Of a DNA stretch of 64,000 nt, positions 31,127-42,095 are shown piece by piece. This stretch comes from Halisarca cf. caerulea (taxonomy: Eukaryota > Porifera > Demospongiae > Chondrillida > Halisarcidae). Positions within the stretch are counted from its first letter, which is position 1. Every line of letters starts with the position of its first letter. The notes under the pieces were generated by a model. The model did not search any database and was not told where the DNA came from. It saw only the letters and a program-made list of their open reading frames with translations. Location: NCBI GenBank assembly GCA_963170055.1, contig CAUJGJ010000291.1, forward strand, positions 42,501 through 106,500, given 5' to 3'. The position numbers and the translations under genes are program-made.

Positions 31127-31293
31127 TACAGTCAACCTCACTAATCCACACACATATGCATGTTGGACTGGATGAACGAGGGAGCAGTAGTATAGTGTAC
31201 AGTAGGACTATTGCAGATTTGTTCCGATAAAAACTACTGTGGAAGGTGAGGGAACTGGATATCTGAGGTGCGGATAAGTGAGGTCTGACTGCA
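31127..31293. mobile_element. Second-family MITE upstream of pseudo-exon 16 (copy 1)
   Basis: TACAGTCAACCTCACTAATC at the left and GATAAGTGAGGTCTGACTGCA at the right, split by GGGAGCAGTAGTATAGTGTA. It has counterparts at 39165-39331 and, in the intact CCT8 intron 15, at 46858-47045. Confidence 0.7.
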
Positions 31294-31740
31294 TGTACTT
31301 CCTCAGGGTATGGCAAACATTTCAAACAGTCAACCAGGGACAATACAACACACTCTTACAGAGGGAATTCCCCAAGGTCTGACAGGGGAGAATCTATAGT
31401 GCACTGCTATCTACTTGTAACTAGTGAACAAGAACTTCTTCGAACACACTCTTCATGATAGTCAACTCAATAATTGACAACCAACAATCACATAAGACAA
31501 AAGGCATTGTTCTACTCAGACATTACGTAATACACTTTAATAATAGCTACAGCAAGGTAAAGGCACACAGCTGATAATAGCACTACTTATCATACAGTAA
31601 CATACTAAGGGTCCATCACAGAATCTACTTGCAGCCATTGCACACTAAGATGGATCAGCACATACTGTCCCTTTTCTGTCTAATTTTTTAAATTCATGAA
31701 GAGCACAGTATGCCCACCCACGTGTATGCACACACATGCA

Positions 31741-31943
<203 letters not shown>

Positions 31944-32187
31944 TGATATGTGCACATATGTGTGAATGTGCAACGTGCCATATATAATTTACGGAGATCA
32001 CTGAGTATATAGTGGCATATAAAATAATCACGTACGTCTATATTATAATAGTTTTACATAATGTATATAATTGTCAAAAGCGGTATATAATGTGGCATTC
32101 TATATATTTATTAGTATAATAATATTACTAAGTGTATATGTATATGGTTGTAGTTGTACATGTTTTCATGGGTATTGATGGTACGTA

Positions 32188-33483
32188 CTATGGGGATTGT
32201 TCAGCTGAAACCAGAGCCATCTTTAAACTAGAGCTGATATAGGCAATGTCTTCGTTAGTAAGACCGTAAAATGTTGGAAGATAGAATCCCGTCCTTCCTA
32301 GCTCCTCTGCATTTGGCAGTGTGGGCTGCTCTCCAAACTCACTCACAACGCACGGCTGGAGGTGAAGTGGGAAGAAGTAGTCTCGTGTTTCAATACCGTT
32401 GGCAGCCATCTTGTGGCGTACTGTGGTGCGGATGTTCTTCGATTCCACAGTGACTCCAAACACCCATGGGCAATTAGGACCATAGGGATTTACCTCCATT
32501 GCAGTCAACCCGGGAACACCAGTTAGATGTCTGCGATACTCACTTGCAATTCTCTGTCTGTCTTCCATCACGACAGGAATCTTTTCAACTGCTGGTGTGA
32601 CAAATGCAGCTGCTAGACCACTCATTTTGTAGTTTCCAGAAAACTCCCAGTGCACGAAATGGTGTCCTGGTGTGAATCCATGATTGGTGTGAGCGTCAAC
32701 TAGCTTCTTCCCTTCTTCTGTGCCCTCAGCAGAAAGAATAAAACCGCCATCTCCAGCAGTGATGGATTTATTGGCATAAAGGCTTGCAGTCGCATACTGA
32801 CCGAATGTACCCACATACTTGTTCATATATTGTGCCCCAATTGCTTCTGCAATGTCTTCAATGAAAAAGATGTTTTTTTCCCGACAGAGAGACTGTAAAG
32901 CGAGGCAGTCAACTGGAACGCCGTAGGTATGGGTTACAATAATGGCTTTCGTTCGTTCGGTGAGGGCCAAGCGGTACTGGTCAACCGAAGGATTGAGAAA
33001 GAGTGTTCTGTCTTCCTGCCTTTCGCAGTCTACAAATACGGGTTTGGCGCCCACATCTCTCACGGACGTTACCACGGCAGCCATAGTCAGAGAGGGGATG
33101 ATAACTTCGTCTCCTGGTCCAATTCTGGCATTTTTTAAAGCTAGAACGAGAGCAGAATACCCGTTACTGCATCCTTTGGCCCATTTAGCTCCGTACAACT
33201 TCGTGAGTTCTCTTTCGAATTCTCTAACTGGCTCAGTGGCAGATGAAATGAGGCCCTTTCGAATGTTGTCCACAACGTTTTGCTCAGCTTTCTCGGATAC
33301 GAATGGCCCTGACACGTGTATTTTCCATCCGGTTTCTGGCGGAGAGGGTTCCGGATCGGGTAGGGCGCGTAGCTGGGCCTCAGAAAGGTCGTTCTTGTCA
33401 TAAGAAGCTTTCTTCGACTTCAAATCTACTCCTTCGCCACCGTGGTGGTACCCGTTCTCGGTACTCTTTTCCTTCGACAGCAT
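32188..33483 (-). CDS. DegT/DnrJ/EryC1-type PLP aminotransferase, copy B
   Basis: 431 residues from ATG 33481-33483. The protein is identical to copy C over its whole length and differs from copy A at scattered sites and a three-residue N-terminal length change. Features include SLYANKSITAGDGGFI with probable Schiff-base Lys239, FIEDIAEAIGA, and the HVSGPFVSEKAEQN start signature (copy A has HVSRPFVPEKAEQN). Its AATAAA-type signal (TTTATT on plus) lies at 32106-32111, about 80 bp beyond the stop. It is divergent from glycosyltransferase B. Confidence 0.92.
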   Translation of the reverse strand: MLSKEKSTENGYHHGGEGVDLKSKKASYDKNDLSEAQLRALPDPEPSPPETGWKIHVSGPFVSEKAEQNVVDNIRKGLISSATEPVREFERELTKLYGAKWAKGCSNGYSALVLALKNARIGPGDEVIIPSLTMAAVVTSVRDVGAKPVFVDCERQEDRTLFLNPSVDQYRLALTERTKAIIVTHTYGVPVDCLALQSLCREKNIFFIEDIAEAIGAQYMNKYVGTFGQYATASLYANKSITAGDGGFILSAEGTEEGKKLVDAHTNHGFTPGHHFVHWEFSGNYKMSGLAAAFVTPAVEKIPVVMEDRQRIASEYRRHLTGVPGLTAMEVNPYGPNCPWVFGVTVESKNIRTTVRHKMAANGIETRDYFFPLHLQPCVVSEFGEQPTLPNAEELGRTGFYLPTFYGLTNEDIAYISSSLKMALVSAEQSP

Positions 33484-33705
33484 CTTCAACCCCAAAAGAA
33501 AGCGGAGCTAGAATGACAGCACTACTCGAGCATTGTTAATATATAGACAATCTACCTGTTGTTTGTCCGCTATACATTCATATTCATCAGGATTCGTGGA
33601 ATATTCGTTCAGGATTCGTGTAATCATGGGTCTATGGTGGAATATTCATTTTTGCTTTGCGAAGTAGTGGTTGCTCGAGCGTGCCGCTACGAGGGAAACC
33701 ACCTG

Positions 33706-33715
33706 GGAAAGTCCC
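33706..33715. promoter_or_regulatory. kB-like 10-mer in the pair B promoter
   Basis: GGAAAGTCCC within the 570-bp divergent promoter (33484-34053), inside the conserved phrase CCACCTGGGAAAGTCCCATT. Confidence 0.45.
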
Positions 33716-34053
33716 ATTGCGCGGGCTTGCCTGGGCGTGTTTAGGCAATCGAGAAACTAGAAGAGAGAAGCCAGCCACTCTGTGATTTGCCTTAGAAGAT
33801 TAACAAGCCCGTGATACCAGAATGGAAAAGGCGTCTGCATGCCTTGCTCCATTGCAGCTACAATGGCACAGTTTGCCTGCTAAGTGTGTAGATCTTGTGA
33901 ATCAAGTTGCAAGTCAACATGAGAGCATGCCCATCCATGCCCAGGCAGCCCACAGGCATGCCGTGTGGCCTGCCTCTCACTTGAAGTGTTTAAGGTGCCA
34001 GCTCGTCTGTGTATCTCAGTTGGGATTGAGAATCTTTAGGAGAACAGACCAGG

Positions 34054-36345
34054 ATGGATTGTGCCAACAGTCAGCTTCTTCTCAGCAAACCCGTCATTAT
34101 TCCGGGGGAACGGACAGCTGATGATTCCATTCCACTCATTTACAGGTGCAAGATAAAGTTCCCACCAAGTTTTGAGGAGGTCTATGGTCACCATCGAGGG
34201 GGGTGGAAATATGTGATGGGAGAGCTACTACAGCAGTTAACAGTTGGTGATGGAATCTTGTGTTTTTCAGATGTTGGTGATGTCGTGGCTGATGACAGAA
34301 CGAGGGATCTTGCTCTGAAAGAGCCCTGGATTGGATTTGCCCATCAGACACCAAAGACCAACTATCCCGAGTTCCCAGATCTTGAGAGAATGGTCCAAGA
34401 TCCCACGTTTCAAGAAGCTCTGAAGAATTGTCGGGGTCTGTACGCATTGTCATCAGTTGTGAAGAATTACCTCGTGAAGCATCTTCCTGGAATCCCTGTC
34501 TGCTTGGTTTTCTACCCTTGTGCTCCCTTCAAAAGACAGCACCTATTTGACATGACAAGATTCAAGGAGAACAAAGAAAAGAAGGTTGTTTTCATTGGCA
34601 AGTTCATGCGTAACTTCCAGGCCGTGTACGACCTCAACACTCCATCGCATCTTAAGAAGATTCTCATCAAGCCGAAAGATGTCGATTTTGACAAGCTCTA
34701 CGATGTGAACTGCCAGCAATACAAGCTAAGGACCAATTCCTCAGTAGAGGTGTGGATGGAACAGGTCACTGACGAGGAATACGACAACTTGCTCAGTCAG
34801 AACGTTGTGTTCATCAACATGTTTGATGCTAGTGCCTGCACAACCGTGAACGAGTGTGCAGCCCGGGGAACCCCCTTGGTCATAAACCGTCTGCCTGCCA
34901 TAGAAGAGTACCTGGGAAAGAATTACCCTCTGTTTTACGACACACTTGAAGAAGCGGGGGACATTCTTGGTAATGATGACCTTCTTGAAGTTGGCAGCCA
35001 ATATCTCCACGGAAACAAAGAGCTGAAAAGGAAACTCAGCGGAGAAACCTTTCTTCAGTCATTTGCCAACTCAGCAATTTACAGAGATCTTGAATTGCCG
35101 CGTTCGCAGACCAGTCCTAGTCAAAATCCACCTCAGACTAAATTTCCCCGTTTCGATCTGTCCATTGTTGTCCACATCCACAGCGAAACAAATGGCCTCT
35201 CAGGGCACCTGGAACGCATAAAGAGTTGCTTCAGTGATGCTTGTGTTCAGGTGATCCTGTGGTGTGCTCGGAAGGTCCACAAAGACGTGAAGGAGTGGTG
35301 TGAACCGTTTCGTGACGACCTTCACATTGACACCATTGAGAGCAGCGAGGACTACACCCCTGATGCTGTTTACCATGCCGTTAAGGAGCTGATGTTCAGC
35401 AAGACGCTTCTAGCCGTGAATGGAGACTCCATTTTTAATCGGGAACAGCTCCAAAGATTTACAGAGGAAAGCAAAAGAAGAGAAAGGAAAGAGATTTTCC
35501 TTCTGGATGTTAATGTCATTCGCAAACTCCAAAGACCCAGTCAAGACAAAATGTCAAAGGAATTTGATGTTTCGCTTGTGATGTGCCAGTACAAACGAGT
35601 GGGGGAGATGGTTAGCATACTGGAGGGCCTTTGCAAACAGAAGTATGATGGCCGATTTCAGCTCATCATTTGGAACAACAATGAGGAAGAACAAGAAACA
35701 GTCGAGGTACTCTCGCGATGTTTCGTTCAGCCGCTAAACATCACGTTGATACAGAGTAGCCGTAACTACTATTGTGCCATTCGGTTTGCAGTGAAAGAGC
35801 TCATGAAGAGTGACCTAATGCTCATCATTGACGACGACATTCAGCCCTCACCCGGCTATGTACAGCGATTCGTGAACAAGTACCATCAATATGGCCCCCG
35901 GGCTACTATTTGTTGTAGGGGGCACATATTTCCAGAGCATTCTGTCAATGAGGAGAATCCGCACATCGAGTGGGAGTTGGAGCAGAAACAAAAAAGCAAC
36001 CATTTTCAGTTTCGAGACCAGTCAAAACCTGACTGCCAGGTTCACTTCATTCACGCAGACAACCTACTCATTTCAAAGGAGCTCCTCGACGAGGCTCTCC
36101 AGTACGAGCTGCCGCGACAGGAGTTTATCATTGTGGATGACTATTGGTTGTCCTTTGTGCTCTCTCACCACATGGGGATTTCCCTCTGGCGCGTGAAGGC
36201 TGATGATGTCATGTACATGACTGAGAGCGGAGACAACCCTGACATCGCTCTCTACCACCAGCTCCTGACGCGAGATCATCGTATTGATTTCTACGTGTAC
36301 CACCTTAGACAGGGTTGGCCAAACAGTAGGCCTCTCCCATACTGA
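34054..36345 (+). CDS. Two-domain glycosyltransferase, copy B (chimera of C-type 5' and A-type 3')
   Basis: 763 residues, intronless; one Glu longer than copy A (FEEVYGHHRGGW). Through 34944 every difference from A is shared with C (for example ADDRT, FIGKFMRN, MFDASACTT). From 35189 every site where A and C differ reads like A (SETNGL, KRRERKE, CKQKYDG, EEEQETVEVLSRCF). One private change is KSNHFQF for KSNLFQF. Metal-binding DDD and VDDYWLSF motifs are intact. The role is inferred as for copy A. Confidence 0.9.
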   Translation: MDCANSQLLLSKPVIIPGERTADDSIPLIYRCKIKFPPSFEEVYGHHRGGWKYVMGELLQQLTVGDGILCFSDVGDVVADDRTRDLALKEPWIGFAHQTPKTNYPEFPDLERMVQDPTFQEALKNCRGLYALSSVVKNYLVKHLPGIPVCLVFYPCAPFKRQHLFDMTRFKENKEKKVVFIGKFMRNFQAVYDLNTPSHLKKILIKPKDVDFDKLYDVNCQQYKLRTNSSVEVWMEQVTDEEYDNLLSQNVVFINMFDASACTTVNECAARGTPLVINRLPAIEEYLGKNYPLFYDTLEEAGDILGNDDLLEVGSQYLHGNKELKRKLSGETFLQSFANSAIYRDLELPRSQTSPSQNPPQTKFPRFDLSIVVHIHSETNGLSGHLERIKSCFSDACVQVILWCARKVHKDVKEWCEPFRDDLHIDTIESSEDYTPDAVYHAVKELMFSKTLLAVNGDSIFNREQLQRFTEESKRRERKEIFLLDVNVIRKLQRPSQDKMSKEFDVSLVMCQYKRVGEMVSILEGLCKQKYDGRFQLIIWNNNEEEQETVEVLSRCFVQPLNITLIQSSRNYYCAIRFAVKELMKSDLMLIIDDDIQPSPGYVQRFVNKYHQYGPRATICCRGHIFPEHSVNEENPHIEWELEQKQKSNHFQFRDQSKPDCQVHFIHADNLLISKELLDEALQYELPRQEFIIVDDYWLSFVLSHHMGISLWRVKADDVMYMTESGDNPDIALYHQLLTRDHRIDFYVYHLRQGWPNSRPLPY

Positions 36346-36476
36346 TGAGCTTCGGGATATGTAATGTCGGCCATTTTACTTTAGTTTTGTGCTGTTTGTA
36401 ACAGAACATTGTCCCAATTGTTGGTTAACATTATAGACTACTGTTCATGTTCTTACCGATACATGCATGCATGTAT

Positions 36477-36528
<52 letters not shown>

Positions 36529-37049
36529 ACACACATCGATCTTATCTATGCACACGCACACCACACGGTGTTCAAAGGTACCTCAGGATTTATTCCTATA
36601 TTTTTTGTACTCTTTTGTAATAGAGGAAATTATGCTATTTTTGTACAATTCAACATAATAATATTGTTAATTTTAATTTAGACAGATTAATTGTTGAATA
36701 TTTGGCAATACACAGTTATGTTACCTATACAAATATACACATACATTATACTAAAGGCGAATAATTATAATATATTATGCGTGCAACATGGGGAAATAAT
36801 ACATGTACAAACAGGCATGAAATACATGTAATATCAATAATGATCTTGCATAATTACAACATAAGTGCTAATTAGACGAATGAACTGACTAAAAACGGAC
36901 ACTTCTAATGATAAGCAAGAGGATCATGTTTCTCAGTCTTCATCCCACTCTCTGTTTTCTCGCGGCTTGGGACCTCCAGCAGATTTGGCAATGAATATCT
37001 ATTGGGGGGAGGGAGGGGTAGATGAGGGGAATACCCATAGGACAACACC

Positions 37050-37111
37050 TAATACACATACACACATGTACATCCACCCACACCCACACCCACACATGTA
37101 CATGTATATGT

Positions 37112-37180
<69 letters not shown>

Positions 37181-37268
37181 CACACACACACTCACTCACA
37201 CACATACACGCATGCATACACACATACACGCACATACACACACGCACACATGCACGCATACACGCACA

Positions 37269-37329
<61 letters not shown>

Positions 37330-37365
37330 ACACACACACACGCGCGTGCGCGCACACACATATGT

Positions 37366-37431
<66 letters not shown>

Positions 37432-37517
37432 TCACACACACATGCACGCATGCATGCACGCACACACGCACATACACACACGCACACATACATGCACGCA
37501 CACATGCACACACACAC
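37050..37517. repeat. (CA)n microsatellite in pseudo-intron 18, copy 2
   Basis: Same interruption pattern as 29119-29594, with a net 6-bp shortening. Confidence 0.95.
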
Positions 37518-37736
37518 TGCCAATACCTGGTCCACTCTCAATATTGTAGTAGCTGCATTGGTGGCCAGTTTCAGCCCCCAGCTTTTGGTGAGGAACAAAT
37601 TGAATATTTGAGCCTCCATGGCATCCAGAACGGGGTTCTTGTTGTCCTGGGCCACACAAGGCAGACAAAGAAACGAGACAACAGAAGTACATGAAGTCTT
37701 TCAGGAGTTTAGCAATGAAACAGAAATATGCATTGA

Positions 37737-38594
37737 AACCTGTATATAAAGACCACCCAAGAGACTGAGTAGTTGTGGTCTTTGTAGACAGGTTGCCCTT
37801 ATAGAGGTGCAATAGTATTGCTTTAGTGGCTCCCAGACCAGCCTATAGTGGTCTCTATAGACAGGTGGTCCTGGACCAGCCTGTAGTGGTCTCTATAGAC
37901 AGGTGGTCCAGGACCAGCCTATAGTGGTCTCTATAGACAGGTGGTCCTGGACCAGCCTATAGTGGTCTCTATAGACAGGTGGTCCTGGACCAGCCTATAG
38001 TGGTCTCTATAGACAGGTGGTCCTGGACCAGCCTGTAGTGGTCTCTATAGACAGGTGGTCCAGGACCAGCCTATAGTGGTCTCTATAGACAGGTGGTCCA
38101 GGACCAGCCTATAGTGGTCTCTATAGACAGGTGGTCCTGGACCAGCCTGTAGTGGTCTCTATAGACAGGTGGTCCAGGACCAGCCTGTAGTGGTCTCTAT
38201 AGACAGGTGGTCCTGGACCAGCCTGTAGTGGTCTCTATAGACAGGTGGTCCAGGACCAGCCTGTAGTGGTCTCTATAGACAGGTGGTCCAGGACCAGCCT
38301 ATAGTGGTCTCTATAGACAGGTGGTCCTGGACCAGCCTGTAGTGGTCTCTATAGACAGGTGGTCCAGGACCAGCCTATAGTGGTCTCTATAGACAGGTGG
38401 TCCAGGACCAGCCTGTAGTGGTCTCTATAGACAGGTGGTCCAGAACCAGCCTATAGTGGTCTCTATAGACAGGTGGTCCCAGACCAGCCTATAGTGGTCT
38501 CTATAGACAGGTGGTCCTGGACCAGCCTGTAGTGGTCTCTATAGACAGGTGGTCCTTCTATACAAGTGTTCTTTAAGACGGGTTCCGCTGTACT
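37737..38594. repeat. MITE with 19-unit, 38-bp VNTR (copy 2)
   Basis: Same element as 29813-30556. GTGGTCT recurs from 37848 to 38532, which is 18 intervals of 38 bp, so 19 units. It is exactly three units (114 bp) longer than copy 1. Confidence 0.9.
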
Positions 38595-39780
38595 CCAATG
38601 TTTCTGGACTTTTGGCACATATCAGACATGTGGGATGGGCCACAGCTACTACACACAGTGTCACAGTTTAAAGTATCCCACATATAAAGTATCCCTCCCT
38701 CCCCTGACTCCGGTGTTCTTCTTCCCTGACTGGTGTTCAGAGTAAAGAGTCGCCAACACTTCCGTGGCCTGTACAGAGAGTAAACAGAGATAAATTCCCC
38801 CAGGGACATTCCAACTTGATCGTGGAAAGAGGGACATTCCCACAAGTGATTACAGCACACTAAGACTGAGGGAAATTCTGTGGAGATGACAAAAGAAACT
38901 CAAACAGTCACCAGGGACAATACAAAGAAGTCATACAGAGGAAGAAAACAGGTTGGATAGAGAAAAATCTACATGGGCTATCGCCACACAGCACACCTAC
39001 ATATTTACATGCAAACACAGGTAGGGCAGGAGAGGGGGGAAACACACACACGCGTGTGCGCGCGTTCATGACAGAATTTTCCGACAAAGCCTTCACAATG
39101 TCCTCAAGAGTCATACTGTTCCAACCCTGGACAGGTCTGCAAGGAGAGAGGTAAAGGAACAGAGTACAGTCAACCTCACTAATCCACACACATATGCATG
39201 TTGGACTGGATGAACGAGGGAGCAGTAGTATAGTGTACAGTAGGACTATTGCAGATTTGTTCCGATAAAAACTACTGTGGAAGGTGAGGGAACTGGATAT
39301 CTGAGGTGCGGATAAGTGAGGTCTGACTGCATGTACTTCCTCAGGGTATGGCAAACATTTCAAACAGTCAACCAGGGACAATACAACACACTCTTACAGA
39401 GGGAATTCCCCAAGGTCTGACAGGGGAGAATCTATAGTGCACTGCTATCTACTTGTAACTAGTGAACAAGAACTTCTTCGAACACACTCTTCATGATAGT
39501 CAACTCAATAATTGACAACCAACAATCACATAAGACAAAAGGCATTGTTCTACTCAGACATTACGTAATACACTTTAATAATAGCTACAGCAAGGTAAAG
39601 GCACACAGCTGATAATAGCACTACTTATCATACAGTAACATACTAAGGGTCCATCACAGAATCTACTTGCAGCCATTGCACACTAAGATGGATCAGCACA
39701 TACTGTCCCTTTTCTGTCTAATTTTTTAAATTCATGAAGAGCACAGTATGCCCACCCACGTGTATGCACACACATGCATG

Positions 39781-39878
<98 letters not shown>

Positions 39879-39887
39879 CACACACAT

Positions 39888-39985
<98 letters not shown>

Positions 39986-40229
39986 TGATATGTGCACATA
40001 TGTGTGAATGTGCAACGTGCCATATATAATTTACGGAGATCACTGAGTATATAGTGGCATATAAAATAATCACGTACGTCTATATTATAATAGTTTTACA
40101 TAATGTATATAATTGTCAAAAGCGGTATATAATGTGGCATTCTATATATTTATTAGTATAATAATATTACTAAGTGTATATGTATATGGTTGTAGTTGTA
40201 CATGTTTTCATGGGTATTGATGGTACGTA

Positions 40230-41525
40230 CTATGGGGATTGTTCAGCTGAAACCAGAGCCATCTTTAAACTAGAGCTGATATAGGCAATGTCTTCGTTAG
40301 TAAGACCGTAAAATGTTGGAAGATAGAATCCCGTCCTTCCTAGCTCCTCTGCATTTGGCAGTGTGGGCTGCTCTCCAAACTCACTCACAACGCACGGCTG
40401 GAGGTGAAGTGGGAAGAAGTAGTCTCGTGTTTCAATACCGTTGGCAGCCATCTTGTGGCGTACTGTGGTGCGGATGTTCTTCGATTCCACAGTGACTCCA
40501 AACACCCATGGGCAATTAGGACCATAGGGATTTACCTCCATTGCAGTCAACCCGGGAACACCAGTTAGATGTCTGCGATACTCACTTGCAATTCTCTGTC
40601 TGTCTTCCATCACGACAGGAATCTTTTCAACTGCTGGTGTGACAAATGCAGCTGCTAGACCACTCATTTTGTAGTTTCCAGAAAACTCCCAGTGCACGAA
40701 ATGGTGTCCTGGTGTGAATCCATGATTGGTGTGAGCGTCAACTAGCTTCTTCCCTTCTTCTGTGCCCTCAGCAGAAAGAATAAAACCGCCATCTCCAGCA
40801 GTGATGGATTTATTGGCATAAAGGCTTGCAGTCGCATACTGACCGAATGTACCCACATACTTGTTCATATATTGTGCCCCAATTGCTTCTGCAATGTCTT
40901 CAATGAAAAAGATGTTTTTTTCCCGACAGAGAGACTGTAAAGCGAGGCAGTCAACTGGAACGCCGTAGGTATGGGTTACAATAATGGCTTTCGTTCGTTC
41001 GGTGAGGGCCAAGCGGTACTGGTCAACCGAAGGATTGAGAAAGAGTGTTCTGTCTTCCTGCCTTTCGCAGTCTACAAATACGGGTTTGGCGCCCACATCT
41101 CTCACGGACGTTACCACGGCAGCCATAGTCAGAGAGGGGATGATAACTTCGTCTCCTGGTCCAATTCTGGCATTTTTTAAAGCTAGAACGAGAGCAGAAT
41201 ACCCGTTACTGCATCCTTTGGCCCATTTAGCTCCGTACAACTTCGTGAGTTCTCTTTCGAATTCTCTAACTGGCTCAGTGGCAGATGAAATGAGGCCCTT
41301 TCGAATGTTGTCCACAACGTTTTGCTCAGCTTTCTCGGATACGAATGGCCCTGACACGTGTATTTTCCATCCGGTTTCTGGCGGAGAGGGTTCCGGATCG
41401 GGTAGGGCGCGTAGCTGGGCCTCAGAAAGGTCGTTCTTGTCATAAGAAGCTTTCTTCGACTTCAAATCTACTCCTTCGCCACCGTGGTGGTACCCGTTCT
41501 CGGTACTCTTTTCCTTCGACAGCAT
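40230..41525 (-). CDS. DegT/DnrJ/EryC1-type PLP aminotransferase, copy C
   Basis: 431 residues from ATG 41523-41525. The encoded protein is identical to copy B, and the surrounding DNA looks the same at an 8042-bp offset. Same PLP-Lys motif (ANKSITAGDGG). It is intronless and divergent from glycosyltransferase C. Aminotransferases of this family transaminate nucleotide keto-sugars; the substrate here is unknown. Confidence 0.92.
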   Translation of the reverse strand: MLSKEKSTENGYHHGGEGVDLKSKKASYDKNDLSEAQLRALPDPEPSPPETGWKIHVSGPFVSEKAEQNVVDNIRKGLISSATEPVREFERELTKLYGAKWAKGCSNGYSALVLALKNARIGPGDEVIIPSLTMAAVVTSVRDVGAKPVFVDCERQEDRTLFLNPSVDQYRLALTERTKAIIVTHTYGVPVDCLALQSLCREKNIFFIEDIAEAIGAQYMNKYVGTFGQYATASLYANKSITAGDGGFILSAEGTEEGKKLVDAHTNHGFTPGHHFVHWEFSGNYKMSGLAAAFVTPAVEKIPVVMEDRQRIASEYRRHLTGVPGLTAMEVNPYGPNCPWVFGVTVESKNIRTTVRHKMAANGIETRDYFFPLHLQPCVVSEFGEQPTLPNAEELGRTGFYLPTFYGLTNEDIAYISSSLKMALVSAEQSP

Positions 41526-41747
41526 CTTCAACCCCAAAAGAAAGCGGAGCTAGAATGACAGCACTACTCGAGCATTGTTAATATATAGACAATCTACCTG
41601 TTGTTTGTCCGCTATACATTCATATTCATCAGGATTCGTGGAATATTCGTTCAGGATTCGTGTAATCATGGGTCTATGGTGGAATATTCATTTTTGCTTT
41701 GCGAAGTAGTGGTTGCTCGAGCGTGCCGCTACGAGGGAAACCACCTG

Positions 41748-41757
41748 GGAAAGTCCC
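41748..41757. promoter_or_regulatory. kB-like 10-mer in the pair C promoter
   Basis: GGAAAGTCCC, identical in sequence and context to the site in pair B, within the divergent gap 41526-42095. Confidence 0.45.
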
Positions 41758-42095
41758 ATTGCGCGGGCTTGCCTGGGCGTGTTTAGGCAATCGAGAAACT
41801 AGAAGAGAGAAGCCAGCCACTCTGTGATTTGCCTTAGAAGATTAACAAGCCCGTGATACCAGAATGGAAAAGGCGTCTGCATGCCTTGCTCCATTGCAGC
41901 TACAATGGCACAGTTTGCCTGCTAAGTGTGTAGATCTTGTGAATCAAGTTGCAAGTCAACATGAGAGCATGCCCATCCATGCCCAGGCAGCCCACAGGCA
42001 TGCCGTGTGGCCTGCCTCTCACTTGAAGTGTTTAAGGTGCCAGCTCGTCTGTGTATCTCAGTTGGGATTGAGAATCTTTAGGAGAACAGACCAGG

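Larger units (their letters stand above)
36933..39136 (-). pseudogene. Truncated CCT8 3' end, copy 2 (pseudo-exons 16-19)
   Basis: Near-identical to copy 1: exon 19-like 36933-36998, exon 18-like 37527-37646, damaged exon 17-like about 38704-38768, and frameshifted exon 16-like 39065-39136. The shared lesions show copy 2 derives from copy 1 and not independently from the intact gene. Confidence 0.88.

Noticed and set aside
30535..31343. ORFs of 95 and 157 codons in units 1 and 2 (also 38573-39381)
   Set aside because: They cross CCT8 pseudo-exons 16 and 17 out of frame and MITE sequence.
32942..33403. Antisense ORFs of 100-150 codons inside the aminotransferase and glycosyltransferase genes
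   Set aside because: They are frame shadows of conserved coding sequence; no composition or motif supports them.
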